64,000 bases of DNA, taken from Papio anubis (lineage: Eukaryota; Chordata; Mammalia; Primates; Cercopithecidae). The notes under the pieces are model-generated. The model was not told the DNA's origin. It ran no database searches and saw nothing but the letters and a program-made list of their open reading frames with translations. A program made the translations under genes and the position numbers. Where the stretch lies: positions 168,191,139 to 168,255,138 of the forward strand of contig NC_044977.1 of assembly GCF_008728515.1 (NCBI RefSeq), given 5' to 3'. Positions 24,612 through 35,325 of this stretch are shown piece after piece (the first letter of the stretch is position 1; each line of letters opens with the position of its first letter).

Positions 24612-25128
24612 TGTATTAGTCAGGACTCACTAGATAAGCAAATATATATGTATCTATCTATGTATGGTATATACATAGACATACATACTTATATACAGAG
24701 AAAGAAAGAGAGACGTATTATAAAATATTGGCTCACACAATTATGGAGGCTGAGAAGTCCCACAATCTGCTGTCTGCAAGCTGGAGACCCAGGAGACAGG
24801 TGGTGTAGTTTGAAAACCTGAAAGCCAGAGAGCTGATGGTATAGATCACAGTTCAGGTCTGAGGGACTGAGAACCAGGACCACCAAGGGCAGGAGATGAC
24901 AGATGTCCTGGCCCAAACAGTCAGGCAGAGAATGAATTCAACCTTCCTCCATCCTTTTGTTCTATTAAGGTACTCAATCACTGGGTGATGCCTACCAACT
25001 TTGGGGAAGGCCATCTGCTTTACTCAGTCCAATTCCAAAGGTGTTCTTTTTGAGAAACACTCTCACAGACAAAATAATGTTTAACTGACTGGGCATCCTG
25101 GGACCTAGTCAGGTTGACATATAAAATT
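24612..25128 (-). mobile_element. LTR-like dispersed repeat, antisense (family not assigned)
   Basis: Starts 'gtattagtcaggactcacta' and ends 'gtcaggttgacatataaaat' then taataatca. These are the mirror ends of a common old LTR whose sense strand opens 'tgatggttaattttatgtgt'. The interior has 'gtcccacaatctgctgtctg' and 'caagctggagacccaggaga'. A shorter relative lies at 56650-56946. Confidence 0.6.
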
Positions 25129-25339
25129 AATAATCAATTATTATAATTGTATTATATATATCATATATATAATAATCTGTGAATTTATCTAATTTAATAA
25201 TACATATTTGTTACTACTATATTTTGAGTAATCATAAATAACTTTCTTATTACTTTAATCATAAATAAGTTTTAGTAAATACAGTAGTATCCCTATCATA
25301 TGCTTAGTCATTATTTATATGATAAATCACACCTAAGAC
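25129..25339. other. AT-rich low-complexity stretch
   Basis: TA-rich sequence with 'atatatatcatatatata'-type runs at 25145-25185. Confidence 0.5.
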
Positions 25340-25475
25340 TCTGAAACTCTGACTTCAGCAAGAGAAATTCTGATTTGATAGGACTATAGCAGAGCCCAGG
25401 TATTTGTGGCTTCAAAAGTCTCCACAGGCTGTTCTCACTTGCTACCTGAGTTGAAAATCACTGCCTCAATATTAG
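25340..25475 (+). mobile_element. MER5A/B-like DNA transposon fragment
   Basis: The pattern 'agaaattctgatttgatagg', 'gcccaggtatttgtggcttc' and 'gagttgaaaatcactgcctc' follows the MER5A right half ending in 'gagaaccactg'. Confidence 0.5.
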
Positions 25476-25514
25476 ATTGTAAGGAAATTGGTCATCAAAA
25501 TGATCAAGTTTTTC

Positions 25515-25640
25515 CCAGTAACAAACCTATGCACTTAACACACAGTATCTATTCTACACAACACTTGGATGAAGTAAGGACAATTATAGCTTACATTCGA
25601 CAGATGAGGAAACTGAGATACCATCTGCTCTTTGGTTACT
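25515..25640 (-). mobile_element. MIR SINE fragment, antisense
   Basis: 'acttacattcgacagatgag' then gaaactgag is the reverse complement of the MIR core segment 'cctcatctgtaaaatg'. Confidence 0.55.
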
Positions 25641-26280
25641 GTTCTCCTAGGTTCAGCTGAAAGGACAAAAAATCCTTGCATTTTCCAGTCTCTGTCTCAT
25701 ATAATACAGAGAATCTGACTGGGCAGTCTATTAGGACCTTTTTCCTTAAATTTCAGTGAGTTACTGGAAAAGATTTGCTCTCTTCTTGCCAGGTATGACT
25801 TTAACTCCTGGGCATCTGATTTGATGCCCTTATTAGTCAGTTTAAGTCTCTCTCTCACCAGTCCCTTCCTCCGTGATTCAATTCCAGCTCCAAAAAGCCA
25901 AGCCCTCAACCTGAGGCCAATTGGCTGAAGGCCTAACCTCTTGCCTACTACTTGTTGGCTGTAACCCTTGGAGTTGAACCTGTCTTCCAGAATCCCTACA
26001 AATCACCTCATGTAACACAACTGGATCTGTAACTTGATCTTTTACCTAATGCAGAGAAGCCTGACAACTTTGGACCAGTATCAGCATAGGTTAGACTATT
26101 AATCACTATGATCCCTTAACTTGTGATTTGGACACCCATTCTTCATAAGAGTGGCCACCTAACTCTTCCTCTACTCTTGCTAGTTATGGCTTGTTGCTGC
26201 TTTCTCTGAAACATCTCTCTGACGTGAGCTCCTGGTAGGCATAACTGATATAGCCAACTTACCTATTTATGCAAAAAATT
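25641..26280. other. No recognised feature
   Basis: Mixed-composition unique-looking DNA. The frame at 25697-25909 is unassigned. Confidence 0.45.
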
Positions 26281-26288
26281 TGGAATAA

Positions 26289-26695
26289 GAGTTTTGTTTA
26301 TTTGAGACATGGTTTTGCTCTTGTTGCCAGGCTGGAGTGCAATGGCGCGATCTCAGCTCACCCCAACTCCACCTCCTGGGTTCAAGCGATTCTCCTGCCT
26401 CAGCCCCTGAGTAGCTGGGATTACAGGCATGTGCTACCACCCCTAGGTAATCTTTTATTTTTAATTTTTATTAATTTTATTAAAACTCCAGCCGGGGTGA
26501 CAGAGCGAGATTCTGTCTCAAAAAACGAAACAAAACCATGTAGCAATAATGCTTGTACAGACTAACGACTCAGTACATAGTAGTTATTATTTTTAGTGGT
26601 GGTCAGGCTGGTCTCAAACTCCCCGCCTCAGGTGATCTGCCCACCTCAGCCTCCCAAAGTGCTGGGATTACAGGCATTAGCCACTGCACCAAACC
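26289..26695 (-). mobile_element. Alu SINE, antisense, interrupted by a 108-bp copied patch
   Basis: Left part 26289-26484 and right part 26593-26695 together make one antisense Alu with target duplication tggaataa at 26281-26288 and 26696-26703. The 26485-26592 insert is not Alu-antisense but a sense copy of DNA 1.86 kb downstream. About 20 bases of the host Alu, normally after 'tttttagta', are missing at the right junction. Confidence 0.9.
26485..26592 (+). repeat. Templated insert: copy of 28343-28451
   Basis: Carries the last ~40 bases of a sense Alu, its A-rich tail, its duplicated target 'catgtagca' and the MIR 3' end beyond. Differs from the source by about seven changes in 108 bases. 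Confidence 0.92.
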
Positions 26696-26703
26696 TGGAA
26701 TAA

Positions 26704-27197
26704 TCGTGTTTAAAAGGCAATTTTCCTCTTGTCAGAAAATTATGTTAAATTTCCTAGATTTTTTTCTGAGAGTGAGGACTATAAAATAATTGATGCATGG
26801 GGAAAAAAGGCAAAGTTCACACATGAAAATATAGTTTTAAAACTACTAATCTTAAAAAAATTCTAGATTTTTTGATATAAAATAGGGTAAGTTATAACTG
26901 AAGACTTTATATGCAAGCAACCTGAGATGACTTTTTTAGTGACTACAAATTACATTATTTAAAGAAATAATATATGCTTATTGCAAGAAAATATACCCAA
27001 ATATGCATTAAAATATTAAATAATCCTATCAACAGTTAATTGCCAATTGTTGATATATTTCCTTCTAGTCTTTTTTTCTGTGCATGCACTGTATGATGTC
27101 AACTGTATGCATGTATTTGTCTACAGGTAAATTTTACATCCATATGTAGGTCAGTATTAATAGTGCTTGTTTATGTCTATATTTACATATGGAATGG
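26704..27197. other. No recognised feature
   Basis: AT-rich; nothing supported. Confidence 0.5.
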
Positions 27198-27527
27198 CAT
27201 GGTTTGAATGTGTCCCCTTCAAAATTCAGGTGTTGTCAATGTGATAGTATTATAATGGGGTGCCCTTAACAGGTGATTAGGCCGTGAGGACTCCTCCCTC
27301 ATGAAAGCGATTAAGGCCCTAATAAAGAGGCTTCAGGCAGCTTTTGGCTATCTCCTGCCCTTCTGCCTTGTACCATGTGAGGGTGCAGAAAGAAGGCTCT
27401 CACTAGACATCAGTGTATTGATCTTAGATCCCCAAACCTCCAGAATTGTGAGAAATAAATATCTATTCTTTATAATTTACACAGTGTCAGGCATTCTGTT
27501 ATAGCAGCGTAAAGTGAACTAAGACAC
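27198..27527 (+). mobile_element. MLT1-type LTR (MaLR), sense
   Basis: Opens 'catggtttgaatgtgtcccc' and closes 'ggcattctgttatagcagcg', with 'gaactaagacac' at the end. The interior has 'aggtgattaggccgtgagga' and 'cagaattgtgagaaataaat', standard MLT1 text. No internal sequence is attached; solo LTR. Confidence 0.85.
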
Positions 27528-27899
27528 AGAAAAAACTGAAATATTTGTATGTGTACATACATACACACATATATAGAGAACACAATTTTTTATTTTGCTT
27601 TATTTACAGTAGCAATTTCTTATTCATTTTAATCCACAGTTTTGGTCAGAACATCTGTCAAGTGTTCGATTTTCTTGGAAGATGTATTTATTAACACAGA
27701 AACTATACATATAATGCAGGGTTTTTTTTTTGTTTGTTTTTTTTGCATGATCTGTCAAGACATAAAACTTCCTTAAGACGAAAGAAGTAAGGGTATGAAA
27801 TGAAACTATAGTTTCCTGATGACAGAGATTAAAAGATTTGAATGAGTGGACACATTATTAATTTTGGCCATTTCATGAAATGACTGGCAAATGAGTGCA
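27528..27899. other. No recognised feature
   Basis: AT-rich with a broken T-rich run at 27721-27744. Confidence 0.5.
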
Positions 27900-28451
27900 A
27901 TGCATGTGGAACTAAGGATTTTACATTTGGATGAATCAGTTCAAATTCAAACTTTACCACTGACTAAGAGAGTGGCCTTAGAAAAGTTATTTAACCTCTC
28001 CAAGGTCAATTATCTCATCTGTGAAGTGAACATAGTTTATAATTACTTCACCAAGTTACAAAGTCTAAATAAGATGAATATAAAAAACATGTAGCAGACT
28101 GGGCACAGTGGCTCATGCCTGTAATTCCAGCACTTTGGGAGGTTGAGATGGGTGGATCACTTGAGGTCAGGAGTTCGAGACCAGCCTGGCCAACACGGTG
28201 AAACCCTGTCTCCACTACAAATACAAAATTAGCTGGGTGTGGTGGTAGGTGCTTGTAGTGCCAGCTACTTGGAAGGCTGAGGCAGGAGAATCACTTGAAC
28301 CTGGGAAGCAGAGGTTGCAGTGAGCCAAGATTGCACCACTGCACTCCAGTCTGGGTGACAGAGCGAGATTCTGTCTCAAAAAAACAAAACAAAACCATGT
28401 AGCAATAATGCTTGTACAGACTAATGACTCAACACATAGTAGTTATTATTT
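27900..28451 (+). mobile_element. MIR SINE, sense, split by an Alu
   Basis: The 5' part (27900-28087) reads 'gtggccttagaaaagttatt' then taacctct, the MIR core. After the Alu, 28396-28451 resumes with the MIR 3' end ('aacacatagtagttattatt'). Its 3' piece was copied to 26485-26592. Confidence 0.75.
28097..28395 (+). mobile_element. Alu SINE, sense, full length (AluS-like)
   Basis: Starts 'gactgggcacagtggctcat', ends with 'gcgagattctgtctc' and an A-rich tail. Target duplication catgtagca at 28088-28096 and 28396-28404. It inserted into a MIR. Its 3' end and flank are the source of the patch in the Alu at 26289-26695. Confidence 0.95.
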
Positions 28452-28612
28452 GTCTCCCTCTATAATACCCCCCCTTCACTGAAGTGTGCCCGTTAGGGAA
28501 GGAAACCCTACTTGACTTCTGCTCCTTGAAGCTGCAGATAACTAAAATCAGCTCTTGCTGATGACAGGCCATTTTTGGAAGGTGAATGACTCAGTCAGAG
28601 GTTCAGTCCTAC

Positions 28613-28685
28613 ACATTCATTCATTCACTTATCAACCAATAATGATTTATTAATCTTCAGCATGTTTGCTAGGCATTACAAAAAT
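28613..28685 (-). mobile_element. L2/MIR-type 3' end, antisense
   Basis: 'cattcattcattcacttatc' and 'gtttgctaggcattac' match the reverse complement of the shared L2/MIR 3' end. Confidence 0.5.
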
Positions 28686-29323
28686 ATGAACATATAAGGA
28701 TACATGTAAGATGTCACCTTGTATATGGACATTTAATGTAAGTCCCTAACGTATCATAGCTTATAGCTACAATTACAGAAGCATGTATACAGTAAAGCTT
28801 GAGCTATTTGAGGACAACATTACATCTTCTTGCTGGGTAGTGGAAAGAAAGCATTTTAGAGCAAATGATGTTTGAAACACATTTTGGAAATGAATAAGTA
28901 TTTGCCAGATAGATGGGGCTGAGGCAAATATGGTTTTTCTCAGATGAAGAAGTGAACATGAAAAGGATTTGAAAAAATATCAAGGAAACTATAGGTACAG
29001 TGTGATGTGTGAGGTGCTACTGAGGGGGATATTGTAGGATATAAGGCTGTCAAGAGAGGTAGAATGTAGCTGAGAGTCTTGAATATAAAGACAAGAAATG
29101 TAAAATGGATTTTACAGATGATTTTGAAAAGTGATGTACCGAAGACTTTTGGGCTGTGGTATTTAGTTTTATCAAACTGAGAAAGGCCACTCTAGTGTCA
29201 TTGTTAAAGGCAAATTAAAATGCTATTAATTCAGATGTTGTAACTGAGACTATCACAAAGATTCAGCCTAAAATGGATGAAAATCTACAGTAAAGCAGTG
29301 ACATATTGAGGCTCCATGTTGAA
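28686..29323. other. No recognised feature
   Basis: Unique-looking sequence without repeat signature. Confidence 0.5.
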
Positions 29324-29345
29324 TTTTTTTTTTTTTTTTTTTTTT
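29324..29345. repeat. Poly(T) tract, 22 bases
   Basis: Uninterrupted T run with no Alu or L1 body adjacent. Confidence 0.85.
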
Positions 29346-31144
29346 ACTCTCAGGAGACTGTTTTGTGCTTTCCAAATTTGGAAAGCATCTATAAACTGCT
29401 ATATTTACTTAGGAATATTCAAGAAAAGATTAGAAACTTCTAGAAGGCAGAAATCTGCCCTGTGAACTTGGTAAATGTAAGTTTACTAAATATGTATGAG
29501 AGCTTCAATTTAGTAAGTTCAAACAGATGCTAGCAGAGCAGTAATCAGGCTGAGGACACATGGATCGGACAAATCAGAAAGTGAGCCCTACCACAGGGAT
29601 TGGCAAACTGCTGCGGTACGCTCATGGTGACGCGATCATCAAATGTCATTCTGTTCACACTCAGAAAAAGCCGCATGGAAGTGATAGAAAACTGTTGAAT
29701 TAGGCACTGTTCAGTGCTTTTCCTAATTTACCATCTTGGCATTTTGTTCAACCGTTGCTGATTCCCTATATATTTCCTTCCACTGACTCAGTGAATTGAA
29801 CACATGGTTTTGTTGTTAGACTTACACTGTCTTCGTAGATGGCAGGCTTAAATCATAAACAAGTAGAAGACATCGGATCGGATCAAACTTTTATTTATCT
29901 TTTATCCCTTCTGTTTATTTTCCAGGTGCTTTTGCTTAGGACTCTCGTGAAACCCTGAACAGTGAAACATGGAGTTAACTCACTGTTCTACTGGTTTTAT
30001 AAAGCACAGAGAGTTGGGTTTACAGGACAGAGGACACACTACTGAGAATTGAAAAGCACAGAAGAAAATACATTCAGTTCTAATGCTGGCTTGTCTACTT
30101 CCATCAAATGCAGCCAAGTCATTAAAAAATAGAAAAGTCAGCTGTGCTAACATGCATAAATCAGTCAGAAATTTTACTCTGCTCTAATCTTAAAGGACTG
30201 CAACAAAATTTACTTAACTTGAGTGCTGATAAAGAGCAGTCAAGCTGCTGCAGCAAAAGCAAATAAATTAACATGTAAATGTAAGCAAAGTATCAGTTGT
30301 TTTAAACTTAGGAACTGTTAAGACTATTGTTTAACAGAGTATTATTTATTGTTCCTATACCTGATTAGCTTAAGCTGCGTATTTAAACCTCTCCTTTTTG
30401 CATGGGTTATAATGGGAATAATTTCTGAATCCCATAGTCTGAAAATTTAAAATAATTAATGAATAACCACAAGAAATCTCTGCATTGCCCAACAGTTTTA
30501 GACAATCATGGTCCTCCAACCATCAGAAATCAGAGGAAATAATGCACAAAAATACTGTACGGCATATACTTTTTAGAGGACATAAAAAGAATGATAGTGG
30601 TGGGTGATAGCATTACCAAATCACACCAGTAATTCTTAATTTCTTGTTGATAAGCAAAATTATATTTATCAATTTATTAATGTACGTAAATCATTTATTA
30701 ACATTGCAGTTTTGTAATTATCTGTATCAGCTATGTAAATGTTATGGCTTAGTATAAATAATTTGATACTTAGCTTTATTCTTATTCTTTATAGATAAAT
30801 AAGGGTTTGATATATGCAGATGCAATCTGGAACAATGAGCAAGGGTGGTATAGGAAGAAAGCTACACATAGAAGATGAAGAGTCATGAGTTCGATTCTCA
30901 GGAAAGGCTAAAATCTTCGAAGGGAATGTCAAGAAATACAAACATCACTGTTTGTTAAGTCTATTTTACTCAGGGAATGAACTGTCACCCTTCCTATGGG
31001 AAAAAATAAAAAATAGAAACAATTTTCTACCCAGTTCAGGTCCACTTTAGTAAATCCAGAGATGAACAAATGATAGTTATATGTTATACATGGGTAGAGA
31101 ATGTGAACACGCCTAACAAGTACAGAACTTTAGCCTCTTCTTCA
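29346..31144. other. 1.8-kb repeat-free interval
   Basis: No interspersed repeat or simple repeat recognised; ordinary complexity. Candidate place to look for conserved non-coding sequence, but no specific regulatory motif set is claimed. Confidence 0.4.
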
Positions 31145-31215
31145 GTTAACTAGCTGTGTGGCCTTGGTCAACTCCAGTAATCTCTCAGTCTCATTTGTGA
31201 AAATGAAGTAGATTG
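31145..31215 (+). mobile_element. MIR SINE core fragment, sense
   Basis: 'actagctgtgtggccttggt' followed by 'tctctcagtctcatttgtga' is the MIR core. Confidence 0.65.
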
Positions 31216-31894
31216 GACCCAAAGTGACAAATCATTTACACATCAAGTGCTAACAATGATGAGCTGTAAGAAGCTGCTTGGTGCTCTGTGTTGAAATAGA
31301 ATGTGTACTTGTGTCATGGCTCGACAAGGAAGAATGGGGGTGGGCTAGGGGCTTTTGCAATTCAAGTGCTGCTATTTGCTACTCCTGAATTGATTTATTT
31401 CTGAGTAATTTCTCATTCTAAATCTTTCTGACTCTATGATTTAACATGAAGATAATAGGTAATGCTGAAACACTAAGGAAAGAGGCTTTAGGAAAGTTTC
31501 CAGTACCTAAAAATATCACTTTCAACTACACTACCTTATATAGTGTTTAAATTTCTCTAATTTTTCATTTTTTTTTTTTAGTTAAGGCAATGACTTATCA
31601 GAACTATACCTTGGTTCAAATGAATTGATGAACTTAGCTAACCTATGATGACAGAAGGCCTTGGGAGAAATTAGATCTATAATAAACATATTTGTGTAAG
31701 TAAAAAGAAGAAAAGTTTCATAAAGAACTTTTGGGACATTATTGTCAATAAAGGTAGTGCTGACTGAGCAGCCAAGTAACCAGGAAACCACAGGACTGGT
31801 CCTGTTGCCAAATACTAGGAGTGCCTTAGAAGCCAGGGATGCAGTACTGACCAAATACAAAAAAGGTACACAGTTACAGACATAAAAGAAAGCT
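31216..31894. other. No recognised feature
   Basis: Unique-looking sequence. A T-run lies at 31568-31580. The frame at 31582-31860 (minus) is unassigned. Confidence 0.5.
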
Positions 31895-31994
31895 CACTTT
31901 GGGAGGCCAAGGCAGGTGGATCGTGAGGTCAGGAGATCGAGACCATTCTGGCTAACATGGTGAAACCACATCTCTACTAAAAAAAAAAAAAACA
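31895..31994 (+). mobile_element. Alu fragment truncated at both ends
   Basis: Holds only about the middle of the left monomer, from 'cactttgggaggccaaggca' to 'catctctactaaa', then a 14-base A run and further A-rich tail. Lacks the Alu 5' ~40 bases and the whole right monomer. No clear target duplication. Confidence 0.9.
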
Positions 31995-32950
31995 AAAAAC
32001 ACAACTCTTCTGCTAAAGGAAGTTAAGACAATTGGGCTCTTTTTCAAGATTGAATAGAACAATAGAGATCATTCCTATCACCCAGAATTACAGTTCATTT
32101 TTCTACCTTGCTAACTCTAGATAGAAAGATCTAAATAAAAATAATAGAGTACATTCATTGGAACTAGAATTACCAACCACATCAGTTAAGGATTTCTATT
32201 TACCTTTAATATCATTAAATTGAGAAAAGTAATATATATGATCCTATAAATGTTATAAATATTAACAGTATTAAAAATCATTAACATTTAACAACATAAG
32301 TGAGAAAACATAAATCATATGTACTATGACCATTTAAAAAGAAATATTTACATTAATTGGATAAAAACACAAAACTTCCTCTAAATGTCAAATATCTGTT
32401 AAAGACTATGTGAAAATATTTTTGTTTGTATGCTTACTTCTCTTTATTAAACATTATCTATGGATAAGGATTTACATAACATTAAATATTTATATTGGTG
32501 AAATATAAATGATTCTTAATTCACATAACATTTGCATATATAAAATGTGATACATAGTAAAGTGATAAACAGTCTGCATTTGGTAACCTAAAAAAAGGCA
32601 TGATTTACTACCATCTACCTATCCATTTATCCATCTTTTAACCAATATGTATCGTGGTACATATCATGTTTTACATTGTGTTTTCCCAGAAATAACAAAA
32701 AGATAATGACTTGAGCAGTGCAAGTAGTTTATTTGGGAGGTGATCTCGGGAAGCATTAGTATTAGGGAAGAGAGACAGGAAGTGAAAAGAAGCCAATGGA
32801 AGGCACATTAACAAGCAGATGACTGTTGTGAGCAAATGGGGCTCAATCCCACAGGTGGTCATTAGAAGACAATTTGTATGGAGTGCTCCCAGCTCAGGGG
32901 TCAGGATGCTGGGGTATTTTTCTACTAACTTTGAATAGGTATTAAGGAAT
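31995..32950. other. No recognised feature
   Basis: AT-rich unique-looking sequence. The frame at 32671-32862 (minus) is unassigned. Confidence 0.5.
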
Positions 32951-33303
32951 TGCTAAAGTGTGAATGTTTGTGTTCTCCAAAATTCATGTTGAAACTTAAT
33001 CTCCAGTTCAATAATATTAAGAAGTTGGGCCTTTGGGAGGTGACTAGATCATGAGGACCCCTTTTGTGAATGGGATTAAGATGTTTATAAAAGAAGCTTT
33101 ACAGGGCATCTGGCAGCCCTTTGCCCTTCAGCCTTCCACCATGTGAAAACATAGCAAGAAGTGCCTCACCAGACACTAAATGCTGGCTTCTTGATCTTTG
33201 ACTTTGTAGCCTCCAGAACTGCAAGAAATCAGTCTCTTCTCTTTTCTGTATAAATTAGCCAGTTTCAAGTATTCCGTTACAGTGACATGAACAAACTAAG
33301 ATA
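32951..33303 (+). mobile_element. MLT1-type LTR (MaLR), sense
   Basis: Contains 'ccaaaattcatgttgaaact', 'gggaggtgactagatcatga', 'tagcctccagaactgcaaga' and the end 'ttccgttacagtgacatgaa' then caaactaag. Solo LTR. Confidence 0.8.
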
Positions 33304-35103
33304 GGGTGTCAACTCACTGGCACTTCTAGACTTGCCCACTGTGTGTTCTCCCATGGCCAGAGAAATCTATCAAGCAGATAATTACAGGGTCTGTCAGCCA
33401 AGAAGTCATTGGTAGAAAGAAAGCACCTAGCAGATTTGGTCAGGCCATGAGCAAAATTTACAAGAACCAGGGAGAATGTTAGACATTACAAAGAAAAAAT
33501 GGAAACATAGACTTTGCCTTTGGGGAGTTTCCAGTAAAATGGGTAAACCTTGGAAATAAATGATTATAATACAATACAGAATGACCAAAAGGAAATTTGT
33601 GCACAAGTAGAAAGAGCACATAGATGTCCTTTGGATTTTGTTTAAAAATTCTTCAATATTTGAACCCAAATTATTTTGTATTATACAATTGCCGCCTCTC
33701 ACCTTTGATTTTATAAAGAATGAAAGAAAATGGTCATTTTCAAGATATTTCAAATGATGAGACAATAATGTTATATGGCAGCTATAATTAATAATGGCAA
33801 AGAGAATTGATTACATGTTGCCAATTACATTAGAGAAAGCTAAAGAGATTTTGCTGGAGCTGAATCTCATACGATTCCAGTAAACCATATTGAGAAGTTT
33901 GGGAGCTTGGTTAGCTTTTATGCAAAATCTAAAATGGAGTAGTAGATTTCCTAATGTAAAGAAAAATATGTACAGCTTTAGTCATATGACCTCTAAAACA
34001 CTTCGGTGATTTAATCATCATCAAGAAAAACCTCTAGCAGCAGAGTTTAACCTATTAAGAAAACAGGTGTTTGTTTTCTTAAAATAAAACTATGTTTGCA
34101 ATTTTTGATCTTGTCAATACTTTAAAGCGAGCTGATGCCTGTACCAAAAGCTGTCTGAGGTTGCAGCCATGACCACTTCCAAACTAAAGCTGGAAGCTTA
34201 ATAATGACCTATTGGGGATAAACTTTTACATCTCGGGAGGAAGATTAACTCCTGTATTTTCCTGTGTTCATATAAAAAGTTCAAGCATTAGAAACTATCA
34301 ATATTTACACATAAGAATGATTTTAGCCATGCTAGGATAGGATAATCTTTATAAATCAGTGTATTTTTATAATAATATATATTTAAAATTAGAGAGCTTG
34401 GAGAAACAAGCTCTTAAATTATAAATTTTTCTTTGTGTTCTCTCCTAAATCCTAAAAAAATTATATAGATTTCTCATATGTCTGCATTTGACATTTAACA
34501 CCAAATAACAGTTTTTATTGAAGTCACATTTACTAACACCCATGGAGTAACACATTCAATAGTTAATATACTTATTTTCTTCCATTAAATTAAGAAGTTT
34601 GCTCCTCAAGAACCACTCAGATTCATTTTGTCCATTTACCTGCATGAATGAATACATTCTGTAACATTCTCTAAAGGAAAGAAGGAATTTAAGTTATCTC
34701 GCAAAAACATACACAATGAAATGTAGTAATAGTGGGTGAAGAAAACAGAAAAAAGAGAAAATGTATAGAAAGGAGAAGATACAAAGAAATGTGAGAGATG
34801 AAATTACACAAAATTTCTTAGAACTGAGGCAACATTTGAATGTAAGCTTTCTAACAACTAATGCAAAGACAGAACCATCACACATAGTTGATTTGGAGAG
34901 ATTATCAGATGAAACCAAAATTTGTCAGTCTAACCTGAAATGTAATGCAAAATTTAGAGACACATTTATTCCACAAAGCCTAGCATATATAGTGTCAATG
35001 TCCTAAAAATTACAGTTTTTATAAATATGATGAAAAGTTTATAAGGCTGTTTCTGATAAGCTCTTTATAGAAATTACCTGTAACACTAAAACTTATAATA
35101 AAA
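33304..35103. other. No recognised feature
   Basis: 1.8 kb of mostly AT-rich sequence. The 112-codon frame at 33427-33765 (minus) is hydrophobic, low in sequence complexity and matches nothing I know. Confidence 0.45.
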
Positions 35104-35325
35104 ACACTTACTGAGTTGTTACCATGTGCTAGTCACTTTACTAGGTGTTTAGGTCATTTGGCCATCATTACCACCCTATAAAATGGTTAAAATTTATTGC
35201 CCTCTTTCAACAAATTAGCAAAATAGCTTAGGAAAGTTAAATAAATAGTCCAGGATCATATATCTGGTAGAGGCATGGAAAGAATTCAAATTGACCCCAA
35301 ACTCAGGCTTTAAGATGCCAGGCTT
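35104..35325 (-). mobile_element. MIR SINE, antisense
   Basis: 'acttactgagttgttaccat' and 'gtgctagtcactttactagg' open it; 'ccaggatcatatatctggta' and 'ctcaggctttaagatgcc' follow the MIR reverse complement. Confidence 0.7.

Noticed and set aside
26269..26789. 98- and 78-codon frames that look like Alu-derived coding exons
   Set aside because: They translate antisense Alu and the copied patch; Alu-type peptide text is a common artefact and no splice context supports exonisation.
33427..33765. 112-codon minus-strand frame
   Set aside because: Hydrophobic chance composition, no domain, no promoter, splice or Kozak support; length is expected by chance in this much AT-rich sequence.
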